Below, in pieces: positions 7,530-13,741 of a DNA stretch of 13,741 bases. Made by a program: the position numbers and the translations under genes. Under the pieces are notes generated by a model, which was not told where the DNA came from, ran no database searches, and worked only from the letters and a program-made list of their open reading frames with translations. Location of the stretch: NCBI GenBank assembly GCA_002401545.1, contig NVTJ01000038.1, forward strand, positions 7,891-21,631, given 5' to 3'. Within the stretch, counting starts at the first letter, position 1, and every line of letters starts with the position of its first letter. The stretch comes from Alphaproteobacteria bacterium. Its GTDB lineage: Bacteria > Pseudomonadota > Alphaproteobacteria > Sphingomonadales > Emcibacteraceae.

Positions 7530-8632
7530 ATTCTTTTCCGATTATAGAGTTTTATCCAGGCGGCAATGAAGGCATCCACATCAGATTCCGTTGTCTTCCA
7601 GCCAAGGCTCACCCGGATGGTCGATAACGCCTGATCCTGCTGCGCTCCCATGGCAGACACCACATGGGACGGCTTGACCTTGCCCGATGAGCAGGCCGAA
7701 CCGGAACTGACACATATGCCGTCAAGATCAAAGGCCATCACCTGTGTTTCACTGGAAACATTCGGCATCAGGATGGTCGTTGTATTGGGCAATCTATCCG
7801 CCTTGGCGCCGTAAAAAATCACTTCGGGAGCAATGGCGCTGATTTCCTGCTCAATACGGTCCCTGAGTATTCTGAGATAATCCATGGCTATCAGATTTTC
7901 AGGCACCAGCTCTACTGCTTTGGCGAACCCGGCTATCCCGGCGAGATTTTCAGTACCTGGCCGTCTGCCCACCTCCTGTCCACCGCCGAAATTAATTGAC
8001 TGGATATCAATTTTTTCCAGAGCCACCAACGCCCCAACCCCCTGTGGCCCGCTAAGTTTATGGGCCGAAAATGACATCATATCCACACCAAGATCACGAA
8101 AATCAACGGCGATTTTTCCCAAGGCCTGTATGGCATCCGTATGAAACAGGGCCCCTGCCCTGTGGCTGATATCCGCGAGAGTTTTTATGTCCTGAACAAC
8201 CCCGGTTTCGTTATTAGCCAGCATAAGGGATACAAGGGTTTTCTCCGGGCTGTCCACAAGGGCTTTTGTCAGATCTTCTGAAGATATCAGGCCATTCTCA
8301 TCAACGGGTAAAGTTTTTACAGTTCCGGTAAAATGTGTTTTTATCGCCCCGATGGAATCATGTTCTGTTGCACCAATAATTATATGATCCCTGTCTGTGG
8401 CTCTCAGGGCAATATTATTGGCCTCGGTCCCGCCACCGGTAAAAATAATTTTTTGAGGCCGGCAATTTATCACATGCGCTATTGTCCCCCGCGACTGTTC
8501 CAGAATGGCCCGGGCACCACGCCCAAGGGCATGAACAGAGGAGGGATTGCCGCCAATGGCCATGACCCGCGTCATTTCCCCGATAACTTCGGGCTTCATC
8601 AGTGCGGTGGCATTATAATCCAGATAAATCAT
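7526..8632 (-). CDS. NifS/IscS-like cysteine desulfurase, first of tandem pair
   Basis: This is a second PLP-dependent cysteine desulfurase of group I, 368 residues long and clearly divergent from its downstream neighbour. It carries IYLDYNATA at the N-terminus, FTGGGTEANN (64-73), His91 in TEH, Lys192 in SAHKLSGPQG, the GGGQEVGRRPGTEN segment (216-229) and persulfide Cys314 in SSGSACSSGKVKPSH. The RRPGTEN wording is typical of NifS-like members, while IscS has RSGTL here. Its ATG follows directly after the cysE TAA with no gap and no obvious ribosome site, so reinitiation by ribosomes finishing cysE is likely. I recall a NifS-like gene just before iscS in Rickettsiales isc loci, and this pair resembles that arrangement. 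Whether it serves Fe-S assembly, tRNA thiolation or another sulfur acceptor cannot be told from the sequence. Confidence 0.88.
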   Translation of the reverse strand: MIYLDYNATALMKPEVIGEMTRVMAIGGNPSSVHALGRGARAILEQSRGTIAHVINCRPQKIIFTGGGTEANNIALRATDRDHIIIGATEHDSIGAIKTHFTGTVKTLPVDENGLISSEDLTKALVDSPEKTLVSLMLANNETGVVQDIKTLADISHRAGALFHTDAIQALGKIAVDFRDLGVDMMSFSAHKLSGPQGVGALVALEKIDIQSINFGGGQEVGRRPGTENLAGIAGFAKAVELVPENLIAMDYLRILRDRIEQEISAIAPEVIFYGAKADRLPNTTTILMPNVSSETQVMAFDLDGICVSSGSACSSGKVKPSHVVSAMGAQQDQALSTIRVSLGWKTTESDVDAFIAAWIKLYNRKRM

Positions 8633-9373
8633 TTATGGTGTGGTTTCGGATTTGGCCATTTTGGAGGAAGTTTTTTTGGATTTTCGGCTTTTGACAATAT
8701 CCCGTGCTTCCCGTTCCGCAAGCTCCTGTTCCAGTTCCTCAACCCGTCCTTTCAAGCTGCAAACCATGTCGAAGATACCTTCCAGCGACCTTGCGATCGG
8801 GTCTGGCAAATCATCGGTTGACAGGCCGTAAGCACAAAAATCTTTTTGATTTTTGTTTTTTGGCGGCTGAACCACCTTGGCAGGAATACCTATAACTGTG
8901 GTGTTTTCCAGGACAGGCTTGACCACAACGGCATTGGATCCCACACGGGCATTGCGCCCCACCAGAATTGGGCCGATTATCTTGGCACCGGCACCGACAA
9001 TAACCCCGGATTCCAGGGTGGGATGACGTTTGCCACCCTCCAGAGAAGTGCCGCCCAATGTGACCCCCTGATAAAGGGTTACATTGTCGCCAACCTCGGC
9101 GGTTTCGCCAATGACAATGCCCATACCATGATCAAAAAAAACACCTTTGCCAATTTTGGCACCGGGGTGAATTTCTATCCCGGTCAGGAAGCGGCCCATA
9201 TGGGAAATGAACCGGCCCAGGGTATAAAAACCATTTTCCCAGGCCCAGTGGGCAATGCGGTAATAGATCAGGGCATGAACGCCCGGATAGGAAATCAGGG
9301 CATCAAATTTCGATTTTGCAGCCGGATCCCGTTCCAGAACCACAGCAATATCATGGCGTATATTATCAAACAT
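8633..9373 (-). CDS. cysE: Serine O-acetyltransferase, short form
   Basis: CysE transfers acetyl from acetyl-CoA to L-serine, giving the O-acetylserine used for cysteine synthesis. The 246-residue protein has a short N-terminal helical part (about 1-60), then a left-handed beta-helix of hexapeptide repeats (about 65-165). The latter contains IHPGAKIGKG, the catalytic His82 in FFDHGMGIVIGET, and the conserved YQGVTLGGTSLEGGKRHP. It is the short EpsC-like form lacking most of the long N-terminal domain of E. coli CysE. After residue 175 the tail is unusual: a heptad-like stretch near 205-225 (GRVEELEQELAERE) and then a Lys/Ser-rich end finishing in ETTP. E. coli CysE instead ends in an isoleucine that inserts into cysteine synthase. 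It heads the operon feeding two cysteine desulfurases, which suggests coupling of cysteine supply to sulfur mobilisation. No clear ribosome site is seen before the ATG. Confidence 0.92.
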   Translation of the reverse strand: MFDNIRHDIAVVLERDPAAKSKFDALISYPGVHALIYYRIAHWAWENGFYTLGRFISHMGRFLTGIEIHPGAKIGKGVFFDHGMGIVIGETAEVGDNVTLYQGVTLGGTSLEGGKRHPTLESGVIVGAGAKIIGPILVGRNARVGSNAVVVKPVLENTTVIGIPAKVVQPPKNKNQKDFCAYGLSTDDLPDPIARSLEGIFDMVCSLKGRVEELEQELAEREARDIVKSRKSKKTSSKMAKSETTP

Positions 9374-9512
9374 TCTACAATACCCAATTCTCTCTTGCTT
9401 TTGACAGGTGCTTTTATGCTATAAAAAACATTGATTCGGCAAGTTTTGCTTAAATATTACACATTATTATTATTCATATAGGTTTCACAGGCAATATCGT
9501 CAAGGGTTGACC

Positions 9513-9542
9513 TTGACCATTGAATACTGTTCCCCATATTAT
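9513..9542 (+). promoter_or_regulatory. Candidate sigma70-type promoter for the COG2945-like hydrolase gene
   Basis: TTGACC (9513-9518) and TATTAT (9537-9542) each match the consensus at five of six positions and are separated by 18 bases. They would start transcription about 35 bases before the ATG at 9585. A second GTTGACC lies immediately before the -35. The rest of the divergent 9374-9584 spacer is AT-rich, and I could not assign a convincing leftward promoter for cysE. Confidence 0.5.
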
Positions 9543-9584
9543 TTTGGTGTGGATAAACTAAAATTTTGAAAGAAAAAAATCAAT

Positions 9585-10226
9585 ATGCCTGAAGTTATTT
9601 TTGGCGGTCCCGACGGACGCCTTGAGGGTCGTTATCAAAAAGGCAAAGGCGATAATCCGCCCATTGCGCTAATTCTTCATTCTGATCCACAATTTGGCAG
9701 CAATATGAATCATAAGGTATGCTATTATCTTTATCATTCTTTTAAACGCCGGGGATTTTCCGTATTGCGGTTTAATTTCAGGGGCGTAGGCCGAAGTCAG
9801 GGCAATTTTGACGATGGCATTGGCGAATTAAGTGATGCCGCCGCCGCTTTGGACTGGATTCAGTCCCATAACCGGGATGCGTCCAGTTGCTGGATTGCGG
9901 GCTATTCCTTCGGGGCCTGGGTCGGGATGCAACTTCTTATGCGCCGCCCGGAAATTCAGGGCTTCCTTTCCGTTTCACCGCCCGCCAATTTATATGATTT
10001 CAGCTTTCTTGCCCCCTGCCCGGCTTCCGGCCAGATCATTCAGGGCACCGCAGATACGGTTGTGTCCGAATCCTCTGTGCAAAAGCTTGTGGAAAAACTG
10101 AAATCCCAGAAAAATATTGATATTCAATATGATAAAATTGAGGGTGCCGACCATCTTTATGTGGATTATCATGGTCCGCTCGTTCGCCAAGTTGATAAAT
10201 ATCTCACCGCACGTTTAGGATATTAG
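9585..10226 (+). CDS. Small alpha/beta hydrolase of the COG2945 type
   Basis: This is a 213-residue cytoplasmic alpha/beta hydrolase. Visible features are LILHSDPQFGSNMNHKV near the N-terminus (29-45), FNFRGVGRSQG (63-73), the nucleophile elbow GYSFGAW with Ser108, a candidate acid Asp157 in GTADTVV, and His190 in GADHLY. The NFRGVGRSxG segment and small size identify the family usually labelled COG2945. Its substrate is not established. In alphaproteobacteria I recall members of this family next to the isc/suf desulfurase genes, and here it is divergent from the cysE-desulfurase operon. Shared biology is therefore possible but unproven. The start follows a candidate promoter and a weak purine-rich stretch (GAAAG). 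The end overlaps sequence that, on the other strand, leads into a decayed anmK. Confidence 0.85.
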   Translation: MPEVIFGGPDGRLEGRYQKGKGDNPPIALILHSDPQFGSNMNHKVCYYLYHSFKRRGFSVLRFNFRGVGRSQGNFDDGIGELSDAAAALDWIQSHNRDASSCWIAGYSFGAWVGMQLLMRRPEIQGFLSVSPPANLYDFSFLAPCPASGQIIQGTADTVVSESSVQKLVEKLKSQKNIDIQYDKIEGADHLYVDYHGPLVRQVDKYLTARLGY

Positions 10227-10432
10227 AGTCTGCCCCCCGGCGCGGGCTGATTGATACCAGGGCTTCTGCTTCGAGAAAATCAAGCCCCAGCCAAGCTTTT
10301 CCACGGCATCCACAGGAATATCCATCTTGCCCAAATTTAACATAAGTGTTTTATTATGCCGCCCGCCACCGCATATATAGACATATTCTGAACGCTGTGG
10401 GCAATGGCGAGAAAATGATCTTTTGGGGAATT
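10227..10432 (-). pseudogene. anmK: Decayed anmK remnant (anhydro-N-acetylmuramic acid kinase, C-terminal part)
   Basis: No intact gene lies between the hydrolase and tyrS, but the - strand translates, in changing frames, to recognisable pieces of AnmK in the correct order. NSPKDHFLA and AIAHSVQ (10432 to 10388) resemble the region before the kinase's conserved glycine cluster. After a frame change come YICGGGRHN (cysteine codon at 10373, GGGRHN at 10370-10353) and then IPVDAVEKLGW. After another frame change comes DFLEAEAL (10281-10258), matching the GWDGDFxEAxAF motif of alphaproteobacterial AnmK. The frame ends at a stop inside the hydrolase gene (10206-10204). At least two frameshifts, a probable internal deletion, and loss of the N-terminal ATP-binding part show that it is non-functional. 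AnmK phosphorylates anhydroMurNAc in cell-wall recycling. In many alphaproteobacteria anmK is divergent from tyrS, which fits this position. Assignment is by motif memory, not alignment. Confidence 0.68.
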
Positions 10433-10506
10433 CAATTCAAGTTTCCATTTTTTATTGCGTTAAGTTATGCTACATGATGCGCCTGTTTATGGGAAAAGAA
10501 AAAACA

Positions 10507-11778
10507 ATGGCAAATGATATAGACAATTTTACACCCAAATCCGATTTTCTGAAAATTATGACGGACCGGGGATATATTCACCAATGCACAGATATTGCCG
10601 CATTGGACTGCAGGTTGTCCCAAGGGATTATTCCGGCATATATCGGCTTTGACTGTACCGCCACCAGCCTGCATGTGGGATCACTGGTACAGATCATGAT
10701 GCTGCGCCATTTACAGAAAAACGGTCATAAGCCCATAGTGCTGATGGGCGGCGGGACAACCCGTATTGGCGACCCGACGGGGCGGGATGACGTTCGGAAA
10801 ATGCTGACCGATGAAGACATCAATGCCAATATGGCGGGCATTCGAACAGTGTTTGAAAAATACCTGACTTTTGGTGATGGACCAACGGATGCCATCATGG
10901 TCAATAATGCCGACTGGCTGGATCAACTGAATTACGTTAATTTCCTGCGCGATATGGGACCTCATTTCACCATCAACCGCATGTTGACCTTTGACAGTGT
11001 CAAGCTGCGGCTGGAACGGCAACAGCCCATGACCTTTCTGGAGTTTAATTACATGATACTTCAGGCTTACGATTATCTCGAACTTGGCCGCATCCACGAT
11101 TGTGCCTTGCAATTGGGTGGCTCGGACCAGTGGGGCAATATCATCAATGGCGTGGAATTGAACCGGCGGGTTGACCGGCGGGAAGTATTCGGCCTGACCA
11201 CGCCGCTGGTCACCCTTGCCAGTGGGCAGAAAATGGGTAAAAGTATGAGCGGCGCGGTCTGGCTCAATGATGATATGCTTTCCTCCTATGAATTCTGGCA
11301 ATTCTGGCGCAATACGGCGGACGCAGATGTGGGTAAATTCCTGCGACTGTTCACTGAATTGCCCATGGCAGAGATTGAACGTCTGGAGAGTCTTGAAGGC
11401 GCAGAAATCAATGAAGCCAAGAAAATACTCGCGGGTGAGGCCACAAGCTTATGTCATGGCGCAGAGGCTGCAAAAGCCGCTGAAGCTACTGCAAGGCAGG
11501 CATTCGAGGAGAAATCACTCTCGGCCGACCTGCCTGTGGTGAGCGTTGCCAAAGCTGAACTTGAGGGGGGGATAGCTGTTAGTGATCTTTATGTGACGGC
11601 TGGTTTGACCAAATCAAAGGGCGAGGCAAGACGGTTGATTAAACAGGGCGGTGCCAGGATCAATGATGAAAAAATTTCTAATGGTGAGGCCATCATCACT
11701 CTGGCTCAGCTAAACTCAGAAGGCACAATAAAGCTTTCGGCCGGAAAGAAAAAACATATCCTGATAAAGCCAACGTAA
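10507..11778 (+). CDS. tyrS: Tyrosyl-tRNA synthetase
   Basis: This class I aminoacyl-tRNA synthetase charges tRNA-Tyr. From the chosen ATG the protein is 423 residues, close to E. coli TyrS (424). The HIGH-type signature appears as LHVGS (55-59) after the FDCTATS substrate loop. GGGTTRIGDPTG (81-92), QAYDYLEL (186-193) and QLGGSDQWGNI (202-212) contact tyrosine and the adenylate. The KMSKS loop is KMGKS (242-246). A C-terminal S4 RNA-binding domain covers about 360-420, including KSKGEARRLIKQGGARIN. In-frame ATGs exist upstream at 10423, 10474, 10477 and 10489. They would add 6-28 residues unlike the family and overlap the likely promoter zone, so 10507 is preferred. The ribosome site is only a weak GGGAAAAG/AAGAA. 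The stop is four bases from that of the converging AsmA-like gene. Confidence 0.95.
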   Translation: MANDIDNFTPKSDFLKIMTDRGYIHQCTDIAALDCRLSQGIIPAYIGFDCTATSLHVGSLVQIMMLRHLQKNGHKPIVLMGGGTTRIGDPTGRDDVRKMLTDEDINANMAGIRTVFEKYLTFGDGPTDAIMVNNADWLDQLNYVNFLRDMGPHFTINRMLTFDSVKLRLERQQPMTFLEFNYMILQAYDYLELGRIHDCALQLGGSDQWGNIINGVELNRRVDRREVFGLTTPLVTLASGQKMGKSMSGAVWLNDDMLSSYEFWQFWRNTADADVGKFLRLFTELPMAEIERLESLEGAEINEAKKILAGEATSLCHGAEAAKAAEATARQAFEEKSLSADLPVVSVAKAELEGGIAVSDLYVTAGLTKSKGEARRLIKQGGARINDEKISNGEAIITLAQLNSEGTIKLSAGKKKHILIKPT

Positions 11779-11782
11779 AATA

Positions 11783-13741
11783 TCAGGTTTTTGGTTTTTT
11801 ATCTGGTTCTACACTCAAATTTGGAATAATTTTTTCCATTTCCTCAGCCTCTTCACGAAGGGTTTTCTTCTTGCCGCCAATGGCGCTGAAGATGCTCCGG
11901 AAGATGCCCGGTGCCAAGGCTGACAACGGATTGATATTTATTTTTGGATTGTCCAATGGACCTCTGATGCTATAGGTGGCCGCAAAAATTCCCTGCCCCT
12001 TGCCACCGGTCAATATAAAACCCACCAGAGGGATTTTACCCAGTAATGAATTAAGACCGTAAGCCGGTGTTATCGAACCTGAAATGCTTATTTCATCATA
12101 GGCCTGATCCACGGCCCCCTCAATCGTTATTCCCAGGCTGGAGCCCCGCGCCCTTCCCTTGGCTATTTCCATCACCCCGTTAGATGTTCGGAATTCCATT
12201 TTAAAATCATTGAAGGACAGCCCACCTTTTCGCAGTTCCTCCTGGGCCTTTTTAAATTTCTTTTCAGACAAAAGTTTGGAGAACTCCGGTGTTTCGATCA
12301 CTTTAAAATCGGTTACTTTTGCCTCGCCCCCAAGGGAGACGCCATTTTCATGCTTGACCATATCTGCCGAAATGTGCATATCACCCCCGATACCCAGATT
12401 AAATATGCCAAGGCCCCTGAGCGCCTCGCCCGCATCATTGCTGGTAAATTCAAGCTTGCGGTTGTCCCCGTCCGGCACTACGGTGACTTTAATATCCTTG
12501 TCCTCCAGGAGCCTGCCATTAAACGTAAGATGGGTGAAATCCTGCCGCCGGTAGATGGCGGATAGTTTAGTTTCTTTTATATGCACGTTATTTTTGGCCA
12601 GAAGATTATCAATTTTAGCTTCCAGATTAAAATCAGGCAAGTTTATATTTTCCTTATCCCCGCCCGTAGCCATCAGAATATCAATGAGGGGTGAGGCGTT
12701 AAATGAATTTCCCCTGAGGGATGACAAATAAAGTTTTTTCTCCTCATCCCATTCCATAAGCATGATGATATTGGTATCCTGCATAGTTAGGCGCGGAATG
12801 GAAAAACGGGTTATCCAGTCATCAGTCATGTCAATTTCAAGGTCAGCCCGAAGACTGTCACTTTGGAGAACAATATTTCTGATATTTATCCGGCCCGGTT
12901 TTACAAACTGTAAATCAAAGTCAACATGGCCTGCCTTACCCATTTCTTTTTCCCAGCCAAGAGGCGCGAAGATGCTCCTGGAATTTAAAAGATTGAATTG
13001 ACCATTGCCTTTTATAAGAGCCCCGGCTTTACCAAAAAGGGCAAGATCAATTTTCACCGGCCCTTCGATATAGGGGTCAAAGGGCAGATGCAATTGTTCC
13101 CACGCCTGACCTTCAAGGGAACCGCTAATGATATATTTTGTCGGAAGATCTTCTGATTTATCGAAATTCTCCAGCCATCTGGCATCAAATTTAACCCCAT
13201 TCAGCATAATATTACCCTCTGCCGTAATCCCCTCACCATCTACAAACAGATGCATTTGACCTTCATGAATGGCGAGACTGTCGGTTAATTCAGGAATAGA
13301 AAGAGCGGTAACATTAGCATCCACATCAAAAGTAACGTCCCTCAGGCTGACTTTTTTTAGCAGCGGAAAGTGCAATGAGACTATGGCAGTGGCCTGACCG
13401 GTAATACTGCCCTGTTTTATGCCGTATTTAGAGGGATAGCCAAGCGGTTTATAGTCTATGACCCGCAATATTTCCTCAACCGTTCCCTCAAGCTCCAGGG
13501 TAATATCCGCCGTCCCCTTGCCCTTAAGATGAATATCTGAAAAAAGAAGATCAGCTTTTTTAATATCAAGCTGTTCAATTTTACCCCCCGTGGCTTTTAA
13601 ATGAAAAGTCCGAAGGTTAAGCACTGCCTGACCCGACATATTGGTCAGCATGGGCATCGGCCGCAGGTAGTGGGCGGAAATATTGTTTAAATCAAATTTA
13701 AAGGTCAGGGCCTCTGGCGGCAGAACAACCTTTGCGGGAAG
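11783..13741 (-). CDS. AsmA/YhdP-like large envelope protein, C-terminal part (5' end outside window)
   Basis: 652 residues of a longer protein are visible. The frame stays open to the right edge, so the first ATG (13657) is not the true start. The sequence is dominated by alternating beta-strands with many short repeats of the pattern seen in AsmA, YhdP and TamB proteins, which span the periplasm as lipid-transfer bridges. Examples are LNLRTFHLKATGGKIEQLDI near the left of the visible part and ISGSITPAYGLNSLLGKIPL, GKGQGIFAATYSIRGPLDNP and INPLSALAPGIFRSIF near the C-terminus. The last group matches the AsmA-like C-terminal region (DUF3971/AsmA_2 families). After it comes a charged tail, KKKTLREEAEEMEKII. 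The N-terminal membrane anchor expected for such proteins would lie outside the window. Assignment to YhdP rather than another AsmA-clan member is tentative. It converges on tyrS with four bases between stops. Confidence 0.8.
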   Translation of the reverse strand, partial: LPAKVVLPPEALTFKFDLNNISAHYLRPMPMLTNMSGQAVLNLRTFHLKATGGKIEQLDIKKADLLFSDIHLKGKGTADITLELEGTVEEILRVIDYKPLGYPSKYGIKQGSITGQATAIVSLHFPLLKKVSLRDVTFDVDANVTALSIPELTDSLAIHEGQMHLFVDGEGITAEGNIMLNGVKFDARWLENFDKSEDLPTKYIISGSLEGQAWEQLHLPFDPYIEGPVKIDLALFGKAGALIKGNGQFNLLNSRSIFAPLGWEKEMGKAGHVDFDLQFVKPGRINIRNIVLQSDSLRADLEIDMTDDWITRFSIPRLTMQDTNIIMLMEWDEEKKLYLSSLRGNSFNASPLIDILMATGGDKENINLPDFNLEAKIDNLLAKNNVHIKETKLSAIYRRQDFTHLTFNGRLLEDKDIKVTVVPDGDNRKLEFTSNDAGEALRGLGIFNLGIGGDMHISADMVKHENGVSLGGEAKVTDFKVIETPEFSKLLSEKKFKKAQEELRKGGLSFNDFKMEFRTSNGVMEIAKGRARGSSLGITIEGAVDQAYDEISISGSITPAYGLNSLLGKIPLVGFILTGGKGQGIFAATYSIRGPLDNPKININPLSALAPGIFRSIFSAIGGKKKTLREEAEEMEKIIPNLSVEPDKKPKT

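Noticed and set aside
8333..8821. 162-codon open frame on the + strand across the cysE/NifS-like junction
   Set aside because: Opposite two well-supported genes; composition is unlike a real protein and no family is recognised.
8846..9424. 192-codon open frame on the + strand opposite cysE
   Set aside because: It mirrors the regular hexapeptide-repeat coding of cysE, has low-complexity Gly/Asn-rich composition and no recognisable domain. The - strand frame has full CysE motifs.
9401..9425. TTGACA (9401-9406) and TATAAA (9420-9425) on the + strand as a promoter
   Set aside because: The spacer is only 13 bases, too short for a sigma70-type promoter, and a better-spaced pair lies nearer the gene.
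9455..9480. ATTATTATTATT-rich stretch as a Fur- or IscR-type box upstream of cysE
   Set aside because: Only loose AT-rich resemblance; there is no clear dyad matching a known iron or Fe-S regulator site.
10230..10250. GC-rich stretch after the hydrolase gene as a terminator
   Set aside because: Only a four-base GCCC/GGGC stem can be drawn and no T-run follows; the sequence is better explained as part of the anmK remnant.
10423..10506. N-terminal extension of tyrS from the ATG at 10423
   Set aside because: The added 28 residues have no counterpart in TyrS, and the length from 10507 (423) matches the family.
10711..11301. 196-codon open frame on the - strand inside tyrS
   Set aside because: It lies wholly within the conserved catalytic domain of tyrS and has no recognisable motif; it is a shadow frame.
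1..13741. Search for a defence system, toxin-antitoxin pair, prophage, insertion sequence or CRISPR array
   Set aside because: Every long frame with recognisable motifs belongs to a known housekeeping or metabolic family, and no repeat array, integrase or transposase is seen.

Overview
The window looks like ordinary chromosomal DNA from an alphaproteobacterium of moderate G+C content. It carries housekeeping and accessory metabolic genes and shows no phage, insertion sequence, CRISPR array, tRNA or rRNA. The lineage call rests on gene context. A short-form cysE, two tandem cysteine desulfurases, a COG2945-type alpha/beta hydrolase, tyrS, an anmK relic and an AsmA/YhdP-like gene lie next to one another in a way I associate with alphaproteobacteria. 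I could not test this by a database search.

Layout, left to right. (1) 1-543 (+): the 3' part of rluA, an rRNA/tRNA pseudouridine synthase gene that is cut by the window edge. (2) 547-3782 (-): ybbA-ybbP, the ATPase and permease of an FtsX/MacB-type ABC system, joined by an ATGA overlap. Divergent from it is tesA (3816-4484, +), giving the classic ybbAP-tesA arrangement. (3) 4485-4702: a spacer with a strong intrinsic terminator, a short direct repeat at the tesA stop and an inverted repeat. (4) 4703-6395 (+): a two-gene unit encoding a YbfF-like esterase and a PanE/ApbA-family ketopantoate reductase. (5) 9373-6369 (-): a tightly packed three-gene operon encoding serine acetyltransferase, a NifS-like desulfurase and an IscS-like desulfurase. 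The first junction has no gap and the second is a GTGA overlap. These genes make O-acetylserine for cysteine synthesis and mobilise sulfur from cysteine. No iscR, iscU or suf gene accompanies them here. (6) 9585-10226 (+): a small alpha/beta hydrolase divergent from cysE, with a plausible sigma70-type promoter. (7) 10227-10432 (-): a frameshifted remnant of anmK, not an intact gene. (8) 10507-11778 (+): tyrS. (9) 11783-13741 (-): the 3' part of a large AsmA/YhdP-like envelope protein gene, cut by the right edge.

Nearly all neighbouring genes abut, overlap or converge within a few bases. The genuinely non-coding stretches are 3783-3815, 4485-4702, 9374-9584 and 10227-10506, all shorter than 300 bases. 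I found no convincing new biological system. The most interesting points are the decayed anmK beside tyrS and the cysE-desulfurase operon, whose IscS-like member is short at its C-terminus exactly where it collides with panE and where iscU might be expected.
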